Made by a program: the position numbers and the translations under genes. A stretch of DNA of 64,000 bases from Myxococcales bacterium (GTDB lineage Bacteria > Myxococcota > UBA796 > SXON01), in assembly GCA_009692585.1 (NCBI GenBank), contig SHYX01000026.1, positions 1 through 64,000 on the forward strand, in the 5' to 3' direction. This document shows, piece after piece, positions 27,450 to 36,332 of the stretch. Every line of letters starts with the position of its first letter. The stretch's first letter is position 1. The notes under the pieces are model-generated. The model worked only from the letters and a program-made list of their open reading frames with translations. It did not search any database and was not told where the DNA came from.

Positions 27450-28796
27450 GTGTTCCGCAAGGTCCTCATCGCCAACCGGGGCGAAATCGCAATGCGGGTG
27501 ATTCGCGCCTGCCGCGAGCTCGACATTCGGACGGTCGCGGTCTACTCCGAGGCCGACCGCCACGCACTCCACGTCCGCTTCGCCGACGAGAGCGTCTGCA
27601 TCGGGCCCCCCCCCGCGCGGCAGAGCTACCTCAACATCCCTGCGGTCATCTCCGCGGCAGACATCACCCGGTCGGACGCGGTCCATCCCGGGTACGGCTT
27701 TCTGGCCGAAAACGCCACCTTCGCCGAGGCCGTGAACGCGCACGGCATGACCTTCATCGGCCCCTCGCCGGAACATCTCCGGCAGTTCGGCGACAAACTC
27801 TCCGCCAAGGCCGCCGCTCGCGCCGCCGGCCTCCCCCTCCTCCCTGGGAGTCACGGGGCCGTCGAGTCGCTGGACGAGTGCGTCGAGGTCGCGAGGCTGA
27901 TCGGCTTTCCGCTGATGCTCAAAGCCGCCGCAGGCGGCGGCGGCAAGGGAATGCGCGTCGTCGAGGACGAAGAGACGCTGCGAAAGGTATTCGCGGTGAC
28001 CACCGCCGAAGCGATGGCCGCCTTTGGCTCCGGCGCCGTGTTCCTGGAGCGCTTTCTGCGCGCCCCACGGCACATCGAGGTGCAGTTCGCGGGAGACCGC
28101 TTCGGGGCGGCCGTCCACGTCGGAGAACGCGACTGCTCCATGCAACGTCGGCACCAGAAGATCATCGAAGAAGCACCGGCGCCGAACCTGAACGAAGATC
28201 TTCGTGACCGCATCCGCGCGGCCGCAGCCAGGTTGGTCGCCTCCACCGGATACGTCACGGTCGGAACGTGTGAGTTCCTTGTCGAAGGGGACGAGTTCCA
28301 CTTTCTCGAGGTGAACCCGCGCATCCAGGTGGAACACCCCGTCACCGAGATGGTGACCGGGATCGACCTGGTGCAACTGCAGATCCGCCTCGCCGCCGGC
28401 GAGCCGATGCCCTTTGCCCAGAGCGAAGTACGGATGCGTGGCCACGCCATCGAGATCCGCGTCAACGCCGAAGACCCGTGGAAATTCACCCCGTCCCCGG
28501 GGAAGATCACTGGGTACCACGCGCCGGGCGGCCCTGGAATCCGCGTGGACTCCTCGGTGCACGAAGGGGCCATGGTCCAGCCGTACTATGACAGTCTGGC
28601 GGCGAAGATCATCGCCCATGCGCCCGACCGGGAGGGCGCGATCCGCAAGCTCCTCGGAGCGATGGACGAGGTTGTGATAGAAGGGATCCGTACGTCGCTG
28701 CCCCTCCAACGGCTGCTCCTGGCCGACCCGGCGTTCAGCGGCGTGCGATTCCACACCCGCTTCATCGATGAATGGCTGAAGAACCGACCGGGGTGA
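27450..28796 (+). CDS. accC: Biotin carboxylase subunit of acetyl-CoA carboxylase
   Basis: A 448-residue ATP-grasp enzyme that carboxylates biotin on AccB. The N-terminal biotin-carboxylase fold begins FRKVLIANRGEIAMRVIRAC; the ATP lid loop is KAAAGGGGKGMRVV; the catalytic section shows RDCSMQRRHQKIIEEAPAP and EVNPRIQVEHPVTEMVTG. Length is normal. GTG start, close coupling to accB. Confidence 0.96.
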   Translation: MFRKVLIANRGEIAMRVIRACRELDIRTVAVYSEADRHALHVRFADESVCIGPPPARQSYLNIPAVISAADITRSDAVHPGYGFLAENATFAEAVNAHGMTFIGPSPEHLRQFGDKLSAKAAARAAGLPLLPGSHGAVESLDECVEVARLIGFPLMLKAAAGGGGKGMRVVEDEETLRKVFAVTTAEAMAAFGSGAVFLERFLRAPRHIEVQFAGDRFGAAVHVGERDCSMQRRHQKIIEEAPAPNLNEDLRDRIRAAAARLVASTGYVTVGTCEFLVEGDEFHFLEVNPRIQVEHPVTEMVTGIDLVQLQIRLAAGEPMPFAQSEVRMRGHAIEIRVNAEDPWKFTPSPGKITGYHAPGGPGIRVDSSVHEGAMVQPYYDSLAAKIIAHAPDREGAIRKLLGAMDEVVIEGIRTSLPLQRLLLADPAFSGVRFHTRFIDEWLKNRPG

Positions 28797-28803
28797 GCGA
28801 CCC

Positions 28804-30732
28804 GTGACCACCGAACGCCAACGTCTCGAACAAGCAGCCCTTGAGCAGCTCAACCGCGGCAGCGCCGAAGGGGCGCTCAAGGCGTACCTGTCGATCCTGC
28901 GCCTCGATCCAAAGGACCGGCGGGTGCGGCAGAAGGTGGGTGATATCTACCTGCGGCAGGGGAAAAATCAGGATGCGGAACGGCACCTCCGCGAGGTCGC
29001 CGAGGGGCTCTTGAAGGAGAACGCCCACCGGGCGGCGGTTTCCGTGCTCAAGCAGCTCGCGTCCCTGCGTCCCGACGACCCGCAGATCCAACTGGACCTG
29101 GGTGAGTGTTATCTGGCGGGCGCCTACCAGTCGGACGCGAGGGCCTGTTTCGACGCCGCGCTCCGCGCGTGGATGGGGATCGGAAAACCACTGCTCGCCG
29201 CCAAAGCAGCCAAGCGGCTGGTGGACGCCACCCCCCAGGATCAGACCGCGCGCCTGCGGGTGGCGGAGCTGCTCGAAGCCGGGGGGGATATCGACGGAGC
29301 GTCGGGCGCCTACGCCGAGGTGATGGAGGAGTTCCGACGCCGGGGCCGGATGGACGAAGTCGGCCGCATCGCCGAACTGGCGCTCAAGGGTCGTCCGGAG
29401 GATGTCGGACTGCTCCTCGACGCCGCTGCCGGCCGCATCCAGCAGGGTGAGTTCAAGCGCGCACTTCAGGCCCTGCAGGGCGCGTTCCTGAAGGCGCCGA
29501 AGGAACCGCGAACCCTTGACCTCCTGGCGCAGGCCTTCGAGGGTGCGGGGCAGGCCGAACGTGCCCTGAAGGTGCTCCTGGAGCTGTCCCGCGTGGGTGC
29601 GGACCGGAACGACATCGCCGCCGAAGCAGACGCCCTTCGTCGCGCGGCCGCGCTGGGACCCCACGACACCGAGGTGGCCGAGCGTTTGGCGCTGGCCGAA
29701 GATCGCCTCGGCCGGCTGGAGCGAAAGGTCACGGGCCTCCAGTGCGTCGAGCCTGCCGACGAAGCTACCCTTCGCGACGTGGTCCGTGCCGAAGTGCTGG
29801 TCCGCTACGGAAAGCACGCTGCGGCCGAAGCAGGCCTGCGCGCCGCGATGAGCGGTCAGCCCGACTCGATCGCGCTGATGGCCAGCCTTGCCGAGCTCCT
29901 CGTGGCGGCGGGGCGCGTACCCGACGCCTTGCCGTGGATGGAGCGTCTGGTGCCTCGCGCGGGTGCCGAAGCGTCGACGATTCTCGACCGCATGGCGCTC
30001 CTCCGCGGAATCGACCGCGTCGAGGTCCCCGCCCCGGTCAACGACGACGATCTGCTCGACGACGACCTCGTCGACGACGACCGACCGACCGCGCCGCCCG
30101 TCGCCAGGGGTGAACCTGAGGGTGCCACCGAGCGAGGGGACCGCCTGCATCAGGAGGGCAACCTCGCCGGGGCGCTGACGGCCTGGCGAGAGGCGCTGTC
30201 CGAAGACCCGCTCAACGACGCGGTGCTGGTCCGGATCGCCGCGTTGCGCAACGCGGCACGCGCCGGCGAGCGAGTGCCGGCCGCCGAGCCGGACTTCGGC
30301 GCGCCCGACGACGGTACGTTCGCGGAGGTCGAGCCCGATGCGTTGGCCGGCGACTCCTGGCGCCAGGGTGACGCAGCGACCGCCGACCTCGAGCGCGCGG
30401 CCACGCTGGCGGCGGCGGGAGAGTTCTCCGATGCACGGGACCTCGCTCGCCCCCATCCCGGCCTCGCGGCGCGCGTGGTCGAGGCGCGCTGCCTCGAGGC
30501 GCTGGGCGACCCGGCCGGCTCGCTGGACATGCTTCGCGAGGCAACCAGCGAGGCCGCTGACACCGACCCCGCCTATCCGGAGGCGATCTTCGACCTCGCA
30601 GGTCTCTACAGCCTCACGCAGAAGACGAGGGCGGCGCTCCGCCTGCTCGAAGAGCTCCGCGATCTCGCGCCGGCCTACCGCAGCGCCGAGGTGGACGTGC
30701 GGCTTCGCGGCCTCAAGGCCTTCGGCCGCTGA
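28804..30732 (+). CDS. Large TPR-repeat protein
   Basis: A 642-residue cytoplasmic-looking protein with no signal peptide, made almost wholly of TPR helices. Clear units include AYLSILRLDPKDRRVRQKVG, YLAGAYQSDARACFDAAL and AYAEVMEEFRRRGRMDEVGR. An acidic Asp-rich break (NDDDLLDDDLVDDD) lies near residues 415-428, and an acidic loop near 500. The final TPRs reach the C-terminus. It starts with GTG 7 bases after accC and ends 5 bases before the convergent CPBP gene. Large TPR scaffolds near pil genes occur in myxobacteria, but a pilus role is only a guess. Confidence 0.8.
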   Translation: MTTERQRLEQAALEQLNRGSAEGALKAYLSILRLDPKDRRVRQKVGDIYLRQGKNQDAERHLREVAEGLLKENAHRAAVSVLKQLASLRPDDPQIQLDLGECYLAGAYQSDARACFDAALRAWMGIGKPLLAAKAAKRLVDATPQDQTARLRVAELLEAGGDIDGASGAYAEVMEEFRRRGRMDEVGRIAELALKGRPEDVGLLLDAAAGRIQQGEFKRALQALQGAFLKAPKEPRTLDLLAQAFEGAGQAERALKVLLELSRVGADRNDIAAEADALRRAAALGPHDTEVAERLALAEDRLGRLERKVTGLQCVEPADEATLRDVVRAEVLVRYGKHAAAEAGLRAAMSGQPDSIALMASLAELLVAAGRVPDALPWMERLVPRAGAEASTILDRMALLRGIDRVEVPAPVNDDDLLDDDLVDDDRPTAPPVARGEPEGATERGDRLHQEGNLAGALTAWREALSEDPLNDAVLVRIAALRNAARAGERVPAAEPDFGAPDDGTFAEVEPDALAGDSWRQGDAATADLERAATLAAAGEFSDARDLARPHPGLAARVVEARCLEALGDPAGSLDMLREATSEAADTDPAYPEAIFDLAGLYSLTQKTRAALRLLEELRDLAPAYRSAEVDVRLRGLKAFGR

Positions 30733-30737
30733 CGCGG

Positions 30738-31610
30738 TCAGTCGCTGAGGTAGGCCGCGTTGAGCCAGGTGACGCTGATGTTGCAGAAGGCGTGGAACAG
30801 CGCCCCCGCCAGCGGTCCACCCGAACGTTCCCGCATCCAGCCGAACACGAGACCGGGAAAGAACGTCGCGAAGTGCCACCAGCGCAGGGTCACCAATGAG
30901 TGGCCGAATGCGAAGAACAAGCTCGCGACCACCAGACCCGGCCCGACGCTCGCTCCGAAGATCCGCCACCGACGGGGAAAGACTTCGTTCAGACGCGTCT
31001 GAACGTAGCCCCGGTAGAAGAACTCCTCAGGAATCGCGACGTAGAACAGGTGATAGAGGACCAGGAGCAGCGGATCGGGCGGGACGACCAGCTTGGCGTC
31101 GAGGGTGCGCGTGAGCGTGGTCCACGGGTCGACGCCGAGCCATTCCAGGCTCACGAGGTCGCGGGCCAGCCGGCGGACGTCGTCGACGTCGGCCACCGCG
31201 CCCGAGAACGCCAGCAGCGACGCAAAGGCATTCTGATACAGGTGGTAGCCCAGAAGATACGGGACCAGAACCACCGACACGACGCCGAGGAACAGCCAAG
31301 CGGCCGACCCCCAGGCCGCCCGATCATCGAACGCCGGGATCGCGATCCGGTAGGCGTAGCTGTCGACGCCCCGCCATTGGCACAGGTACACCGGAGCGTA
31401 GATGAACAGGAACGGCACAGCCGCGAGGACCACGTCGCGAAGTTGAAACCCGGCCACGCCCAGCAGGGGGATCTGGGTCTGGACCACCGTGACCAGCCGA
31501 ATGGCCAGCAGCGTGACCAGCCAAAGGGCAGCCAACTCGGCCAACACCCGCCAGCGCACCCGGCGCGACGGCGACGGGTCCTCGGGTCCCAGTTCCACCA
31601 CACCGTTCAA
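30738..31610 (-). CDS. CPBP-family intramembrane metalloprotease
   Basis: A 290-residue polytopic membrane protein with the three CPBP/CaaX-protease motifs: EEFFYRGYVQTRL (EExxxR), FFAFGHSLVTLR and LAGALFHAFCN. The catalytic Glu pair and His residues are all present, so an active protease is likely; relatives process prenylated or sorted peptides. The TTG start overlaps the LarE-like stop (TTGA); GTG codons 3-4 further in are alternatives. Last gene of a five-gene minus-strand operon. Confidence 0.85.
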   Translation of the reverse strand: MNGVVELGPEDPSPSRRVRWRVLAELAALWLVTLLAIRLVTVVQTQIPLLGVAGFQLRDVVLAAVPFLFIYAPVYLCQWRGVDSYAYRIAIPAFDDRAAWGSAAWLFLGVVSVVLVPYLLGYHLYQNAFASLLAFSGAVADVDDVRRLARDLVSLEWLGVDPWTTLTRTLDAKLVVPPDPLLLVLYHLFYVAIPEEFFYRGYVQTRLNEVFPRRWRIFGASVGPGLVVASLFFAFGHSLVTLRWWHFATFFPGLVFGWMRERSGGPLAGALFHAFCNISVTWLNAAYLSD

Positions 31611-32434
31611 GCCGCAGATCCTCCGCCGCGGCGGTAGCCCGACAGATCAAGGGTGACCATGCGAAAGCCAGCCTCCCGCGCCACGCGCGACAAAGCGTCG
31701 CGCACCTCCGGCTCCACGGCGCGGCGAAGCTCGTCCACCCCCAGCTCGATACGCGCGAGATCCCCGCCATCGATCGCGTGGACCCGCACCCGATAGACCC
31801 GGAAGCCCGCGACGCTCAGCTGGCGTTCGACGGCTGCGATCGCTCGCAGCCGCTCGCGGGTCACCGCGGTCCCGACCGCTACCCGACTGCCGAGGCACGG
31901 GGCGGCCGGCTTGTCCCACACCGCGAGGTTTCGGGCACGCGCCACCCGCCGCACCCGGTCCTTGTCGAATCCGGCCTCGACCAGCGGATGAAGGACGCCG
32001 AGCTCGGCCGCGGCGCGCAGGCCGGGGCGGTGCTCGGCGAGATCATCGAGCACGGTTCCATCCACGACGGCGGCGTAGCCCTCGCGCCGGGCGAAGGCCT
32101 CCGCGAGCTCGAAGAGCTCGGTCTTGCAGTGATAACAGCGGTCCCCGACGTTGTCCCGGTACCCCGGACGATCGAGCTCTTGCGACGACAGGACCACGTG
32201 TCGGGCGCCGAAGCTCGCCGCCACGGCAGCCGCGGCCTCGCGTTCCTCGGCGGTCAGGGACTCACTTGCCGCCGTCAGCGCGCACACCCGCCCTCCGAGC
32301 GCCTCCTGGGCGACGTGCAGCAGCAACGAGGAATCGACTCCACCGGAAAACGCCACGACCACCGACTCGAGTTCGCCGAGCCGTCGCGACAGTCGTGCCA
32401 CAGCCTCGCGGTCCTGGGCGAGCTGCTCGCTCAC
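31607..32434 (-). CDS. larE: LarE-like ATP-pyrophosphatase (sulfur insertase)
   Basis: A 275-residue PP-loop enzyme with the adenylation loop SGGVDSS at 30-36. It keeps the LarE-type cysteines: RCYHCKTELF (Cys100, Cys103) and PAAPCLGSRV (Cys180), the latter near the position of the sacrificial Cys of Lactiplantibacillus LarE. LarE builds the nickel-pincer cofactor by donating sulphur to a pyridinium precursor. No larB or larC is visible, so the substrate here may differ. GTG start overlaps the SAM hydrolase stop; its own stop overlaps the CPBP start. Confidence 0.8.
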   Translation of the reverse strand: MSEQLAQDREAVARLSRRLGELESVVVAFSGGVDSSLLLHVAQEALGGRVCALTAASESLTAEEREAAAAVAASFGARHVVLSSQELDRPGYRDNVGDRCYHCKTELFELAEAFARREGYAAVVDGTVLDDLAEHRPGLRAAAELGVLHPLVEAGFDKDRVRRVARARNLAVWDKPAAPCLGSRVAVGTAVTRERLRAIAAVERQLSVAGFRVYRVRVHAIDGGDLARIELGVDELRRAVEPEVRDALSRVAREAGFRMVTLDLSGYRRGGGSAA

Positions 32435-33156
32435 GTCGGCGCCCACGTGATCGTGGAGCCCGCGGTCGCACCGAGCAACGCGGCGGCATCGCCCTCGACG
32501 ACGCAGATCTCCAGCCGACCCGAACTGCCCGCCAGCGCCACCAGGCTCCCCGGCGGGGCGTCTCCGTACGCTTCGACCACCCGGGCCGACCGCCCGGCAC
32601 AGGTCACCGCGCCACGCGGGCGCGGCGCGAGGTTGGTGACGAGATTGCCAAACCCATCCGCCCACAAGACCTCGCCTCGATCGCCGGTGGCGCGGGGCAC
32701 CGGCGCCGTCACCGGATCGCCCACGACGGCCCCCACGTCCTCGAAGGCCGCGCCCGACGCCAATCGAGCCGCGACCGGCGCGAAAACATCGCGACCGTGA
32801 AAGGTGCGCGAACGCGCCGCCAAGCCCCAATCGGCCGTGATCTCCCGGACCTCGCCCGGCGGCAGCAGCCCCAGCAGGCCGTTGTCGGGCCCCACGAACA
32901 AACGCCCCTGGGTGCGCACGGCGATGGCTCGGCGCCTCGTCCCCACGCCGGGATCGACGACACAGCAGAAGACCGTCCGCTCCGGGAAGTACCTCCACGC
33001 GGCGTCCAACCACAGCGCGCCGACCCCGACGGCATGCCGCGGGACCGCATGCGAGAGGTCGATGACCAAGACATCAGGGGCGATGCTGGCGATCACGCCC
33101 TTCATCACTCCGGCGTAGATGTCCGAAGCGCCGAAATCCGTGAGCAGGGCGATCAT
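32431..33156 (-). CDS. SAM hydroxide adenosyltransferase (DUF62 SAM hydrolase)
   Basis: A 241-residue protein of the DUF62 family, which hydrolyses S-adenosylmethionine to adenosine and methionine with hydroxide. Motifs: LLTDFGASDIYAGVMKG, LSHAVPRHAVGVGA, VVDPGVGTRRRAIA, GPDNGLL, FHGRDVFAPVAA and ADGFGNLVTN. All conserved blocks are in place and length is close to family size. The ATG overlaps the upstream HD-like gene stop; the gene is coupled to larE downstream. The physiological role of the family is unsettled. Confidence 0.88.
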   Translation of the reverse strand: MIALLTDFGASDIYAGVMKGVIASIAPDVLVIDLSHAVPRHAVGVGALWLDAAWRYFPERTVFCCVVDPGVGTRRRAIAVRTQGRLFVGPDNGLLGLLPPGEVREITADWGLAARSRTFHGRDVFAPVAARLASGAAFEDVGAVVGDPVTAPVPRATGDRGEVLWADGFGNLVTNLAPRPRGAVTCAGRSARVVEAYGDAPPGSLVALAGSSGRLEICVVEGDAAALLGATAGSTITWAPT

Positions 33157-34508
33157 CCGAAAAGCGCCCCCCTGGCGTCGATGCCGAGCGCCTCGGCATC
33201 GACGGCAGCTTTGACCGACCGGGGGCATCCGGGGTCGCTCAGGTCGACGATCGGGCCGTAGCGCACCAAAGCGCCCCGCTCGTCGCGCACGATCCGGACC
33301 AGCGGCCTCGCCGCGAGGGCGGGATCACTGGGTGTATGGATGACGACCCCCACCTCGCCGTTGTCCAAGAGCAGCGCCGTCCCAAGAGGATACCGGCCGA
33401 CAACACTCGCAAAGAGACGTAGGAGCTCCGGATCGAGGCGATTGTCCGCCGAGCCCCCCATGAGCGCCAGCGCCTCGTCGGCCAGCACGCCGGGCTCGCC
33501 GGGTCGGCTGGTGGTGAGCCGGTCAAAACGCGTGGCGATGGCGCAGATGCGCCCGAAGAGGTGGGGGGGCGAATCCAACTCGATGTAGGGCGGGCCCGTG
33601 CGGTCGAGGCCCGACCGGAACTCAAACACCGCCAACATGCGCCGCGCCCGGGCGAGCGACAGTCGGGCGGTCGGCAGAATGGCCATGACCGTGGAGAGAA
33701 CTTCGTCGGCTGCCGCATCTTCCGGCATCGACGCGCAGACCATGGCGGCGATGCCGAGCTCGACCAGGAGGGTTCGTGGCAAGCCGAGCCGCGACCCGAG
33801 CGCCATCGCGAAGATCATGCTGTGCACGGGGTGACGGGTGCCGTAGTCGAGGTCCTCCTTGAGCGCCGTAAGCGCTAGGTGCATCCGCACGTCGCCGTCC
33901 GCGAGGTCCGCGAGGCCCTGTGCCGCGCGGAAGACCGCCGGGGGTATCCGCAACAGCGTCCCCTCCCCCCGAGCCTCGTCCACCGCCAGCACCGCCCGGA
34001 TGTAGGCCTGGAGGCTCTCCGCAGCCGCGACGCGGACGGCCGATCCCGGACCACCGCTCAGTCCAGCGACCAGCACCCGCGGGACGAGAAGGCGGAAACA
34101 ACCGGCGCCAGCGTCGTCGAGCGCCGCCTGGAAAGAGACCCGGTCCATCGCCGTATCATGCTCGTGCAGCAGGGCGAACAGCTGCAGGAGTGCGGACTCC
34201 GAGACGTCCCCCCCCAGCTTGAACCCGCCAACACCCAACTCGCGCATCATGGTCGCCAGCGGAAGGAGCTGCGTGCGCACCTCCCGACGCAGGCGTTGCG
34301 GTTGACGATTGACGATGAGCACCCCGTTGAGGTCAAGCTCGACCCGGGCGTCTCCGCCGACGCGAAACATCTCGGTCAGGTCGCGGGCGCACCACCTGAT
34401 CAGCCCCGAGACGGCGCGATTCCCCACTCGATGAATCCGGATGGCGCGCGTGATCGCGCCGAGGTGACGCGCGAGCAACCGCCCGTCGACCGAAGCGTCC
34501 GCGCTCAT
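33153..34508 (-). CDS. HD-GYP-like regulatory protein with degenerate HD site
   Basis: A 451-residue protein. Residues 1 to about 190 are helical with no recognised domain. The region LDYGTRHPVHSMIFAMALGS, then LVELGIAAMVCASM, aligns with the HD-GYP/HDOD fold, but the place of the HD dyad (LLHDiG in active members) reads VCAS. A later stretch (SPPHLFGRICAIATRFDRLT) resembles the GYP helix region without GYP. The C-terminal 90 residues (GTALLLDNGEVGVVIHTPSD) resemble the tail of HD-GYP proteins. It is therefore probably a non-catalytic signalling or scaffold relative. The start overlaps the upstream gene stop (ATGA). Confidence 0.6.
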   Translation of the reverse strand: MSADASVDGRLLARHLGAITRAIRIHRVGNRAVSGLIRWCARDLTEMFRVGGDARVELDLNGVLIVNRQPQRLRREVRTQLLPLATMMRELGVGGFKLGGDVSESALLQLFALLHEHDTAMDRVSFQAALDDAGAGCFRLLVPRVLVAGLSGGPGSAVRVAAAESLQAYIRAVLAVDEARGEGTLLRIPPAVFRAAQGLADLADGDVRMHLALTALKEDLDYGTRHPVHSMIFAMALGSRLGLPRTLLVELGIAAMVCASMPEDAAADEVLSTVMAILPTARLSLARARRMLAVFEFRSGLDRTGPPYIELDSPPHLFGRICAIATRFDRLTTSRPGEPGVLADEALALMGGSADNRLDPELLRLFASVVGRYPLGTALLLDNGEVGVVIHTPSDPALAARPLVRIVRDERGALVRYGPIVDLSDPGCPRSVKAAVDAEALGIDARGALFG

Positions 34509-36259
34509 CGCCCCTCCCCCAAGAGCTGACGCACCTCATCCGCGAGCGTCGGGACCACCAGTGCGATTCGCCCCAGGGCGCTCCGCGAGGGCTCCGTTCC
34601 CAAGGCCTTGACGCCGTGGAGCGCCAGCCGGGGTAGCGCGGGGCGATGGACCGGCCTGCTCCCGTCGGCAATCTCCACCAGGAGCGGGAGCACGTTCGCC
34701 CCGCCGATGCGCGCGAAGCTGATGCACAGTGCCCTGAGTTCGGCGTCCGACACCCCAACGGTCCCCAGCAGCCGCCCCTCGATCAGCGAAAGCACATCGA
34801 GGTCGCGATAGGCCACGCAGTTCCGCAGGGCCTCGAGCCGCACGGACTCGGAGGGATCGGCGACGAAACCACGGACCACATCCCTGATCTTGGGCGTCTG
34901 TTGGTGTCGGAGCGCGACCAGGACCGCCTCGCGGACGTCGTCGGCGGCGTTCGCCGCGTGCAGGAGCACGGACTCGATCAGCCGAGGGTCGTTCTGTCGA
35001 GCCGCCATCGCGAGTCCCAACACCAGCGCCCCTCGCTCCGGCCGCGCCAGGAACCGCTTCGAGACGTCGGTGGCGACCAGCGGCTCCGGCGCCGCTCGCA
35101 GCAGCACGGTGTCGGCCAGCACGCGTACAGCCCAGACGGGCAGCGCTTCGGCAAGCGAGATGGCCTCGTCCTCGCCGGGCAGGAGTAGGAACAGCGTGAA
35201 CAGCAGCCCGGCCGCCTCTCGCGGCTGCGAGGTCGCCGCCAGTCGGCCGAGCCGGGAGCGGGTCGGCTCCGTCGCGAGCACGGCAGCGGCGCCGCGCATC
35301 GTGTCGCGGTGCGGCAGATGGGGTGTCAGGTCGGCATCGAGAAGCTCGGCGGTCCGCTGCGCCAGGCCGCTGCCCGCTCCGTCCACCAGAACCGCGTTAA
35401 CGACATAGCTGTAGAGCGCTTCACCGACGGTGCGCGCGGCGTCGGGCGTCGTCACCACGCGCAGCAACGCGGTCAAGAGCCCGGCCACGTCCGCGCGCGC
35501 CATGTCCGCGTCGGCTCGACAGGCGTTGAGCTCAGCCACGAGTCCCGGAGTCAGGTCCGACTCGATGAGCAGCTCTTCGGTCTCGTCGCCGCTTCCGTCG
35601 AACTCGACGTGGTCCTGCAGGCGCAGGAGCACCGCGAGCTCGTCCTGGCGCAGCCTCGCGATCTCGGCGTCGGCGCCCTCGTCGGCGCGGGCGTTGAGCT
35701 CTGCCACCAACCCTTGGAGTGCCCGAACGATCGGGCTCTCCCCCCATTGTTCGTTGTCACGATCCGCGAGCGAGTCCACGACCGCGAAGTGCACGTGGGA
35801 AAAATCAGACTCCCATGCGGTCGTCGCCAGATCAGCAGCGCCGGGTCCCCGGTTCTGCCAGGGCGTCACCAGCAGCCGGGCCATGGTGACGAGCTCGTCG
35901 TCAGACACAGCCGCGTCCACCGACAGCGCCCGGAGCCCCTCGGAGAACAACACCTCGGCAATGTCCCCGCGTCGTTCCGTGGCCGCGACGATGACATGAT
36001 CCCCGAGCAGCAGGCCGTCGGGAGTGACGTCGACGAGCACGACCGGCATCTCCTGCAACGCGTCCCGCATCGCCAAGATGAATGCCGCGCGGAATCTGGT
36101 GTGTATAGCGTGATTTTTCCCCAAGTCCGTCCCGAGGTACATGCGCTCGGTCTTGGCGTCCTTCAAGATCGCGGCAAACGCCTCGCGGACGCGGATGGCC
36201 GCCTGATGCTGGGCGTGATTGGTGCCTGTTTCCTGCGCATCACCGCGATCCCGCGCCAT
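34505..36259 (-). CDS. Large HEAT-repeat-like protein, first gene of minus operon
   Basis: A 584-residue protein starting MARDRGDAQETG (ATG at 36257-36259). The N-terminal third has the pattern AAILKDAKTERMYLGTDLGK followed by VLVDVTPDGLLLGDHVI, shared in layout with the downstream HD-like protein (VELDLNGVLIVNRQPQ), suggesting a common sensory or adaptor domain. The C-terminal half is helical with HEAT-like pairs (VREAVLVALRHQQTPKIRDV; SVRLEALRNCVAYRDL). No catalytic motif. A longer in-frame extension past 36259 was discarded because it runs into the promoter region of the divergent regulator. Confidence 0.62.
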   Translation of the reverse strand: MARDRGDAQETGTNHAQHQAAIRVREAFAAILKDAKTERMYLGTDLGKNHAIHTRFRAAFILAMRDALQEMPVVLVDVTPDGLLLGDHVIVAATERRGDIAEVLFSEGLRALSVDAAVSDDELVTMARLLVTPWQNRGPGAADLATTAWESDFSHVHFAVVDSLADRDNEQWGESPIVRALQGLVAELNARADEGADAEIARLRQDELAVLLRLQDHVEFDGSGDETEELLIESDLTPGLVAELNACRADADMARADVAGLLTALLRVVTTPDAARTVGEALYSYVVNAVLVDGAGSGLAQRTAELLDADLTPHLPHRDTMRGAAAVLATEPTRSRLGRLAATSQPREAAGLLFTLFLLLPGEDEAISLAEALPVWAVRVLADTVLLRAAPEPLVATDVSKRFLARPERGALVLGLAMAARQNDPRLIESVLLHAANAADDVREAVLVALRHQQTPKIRDVVRGFVADPSESVRLEALRNCVAYRDLDVLSLIEGRLLGTVGVSDAELRALCISFARIGGANVLPLLVEIADGSRPVHRPALPRLALHGVKALGTEPSRSALGRIALVVPTLADEVRQLLGEGR

Positions 36260-36332
36260 GGTCCGCAGCCTATTCCGGATCGGGGATAGATGGGGGAATG
36301 ACCCGCACGTCCGCAGTCCTTGGAGAGCGCCC

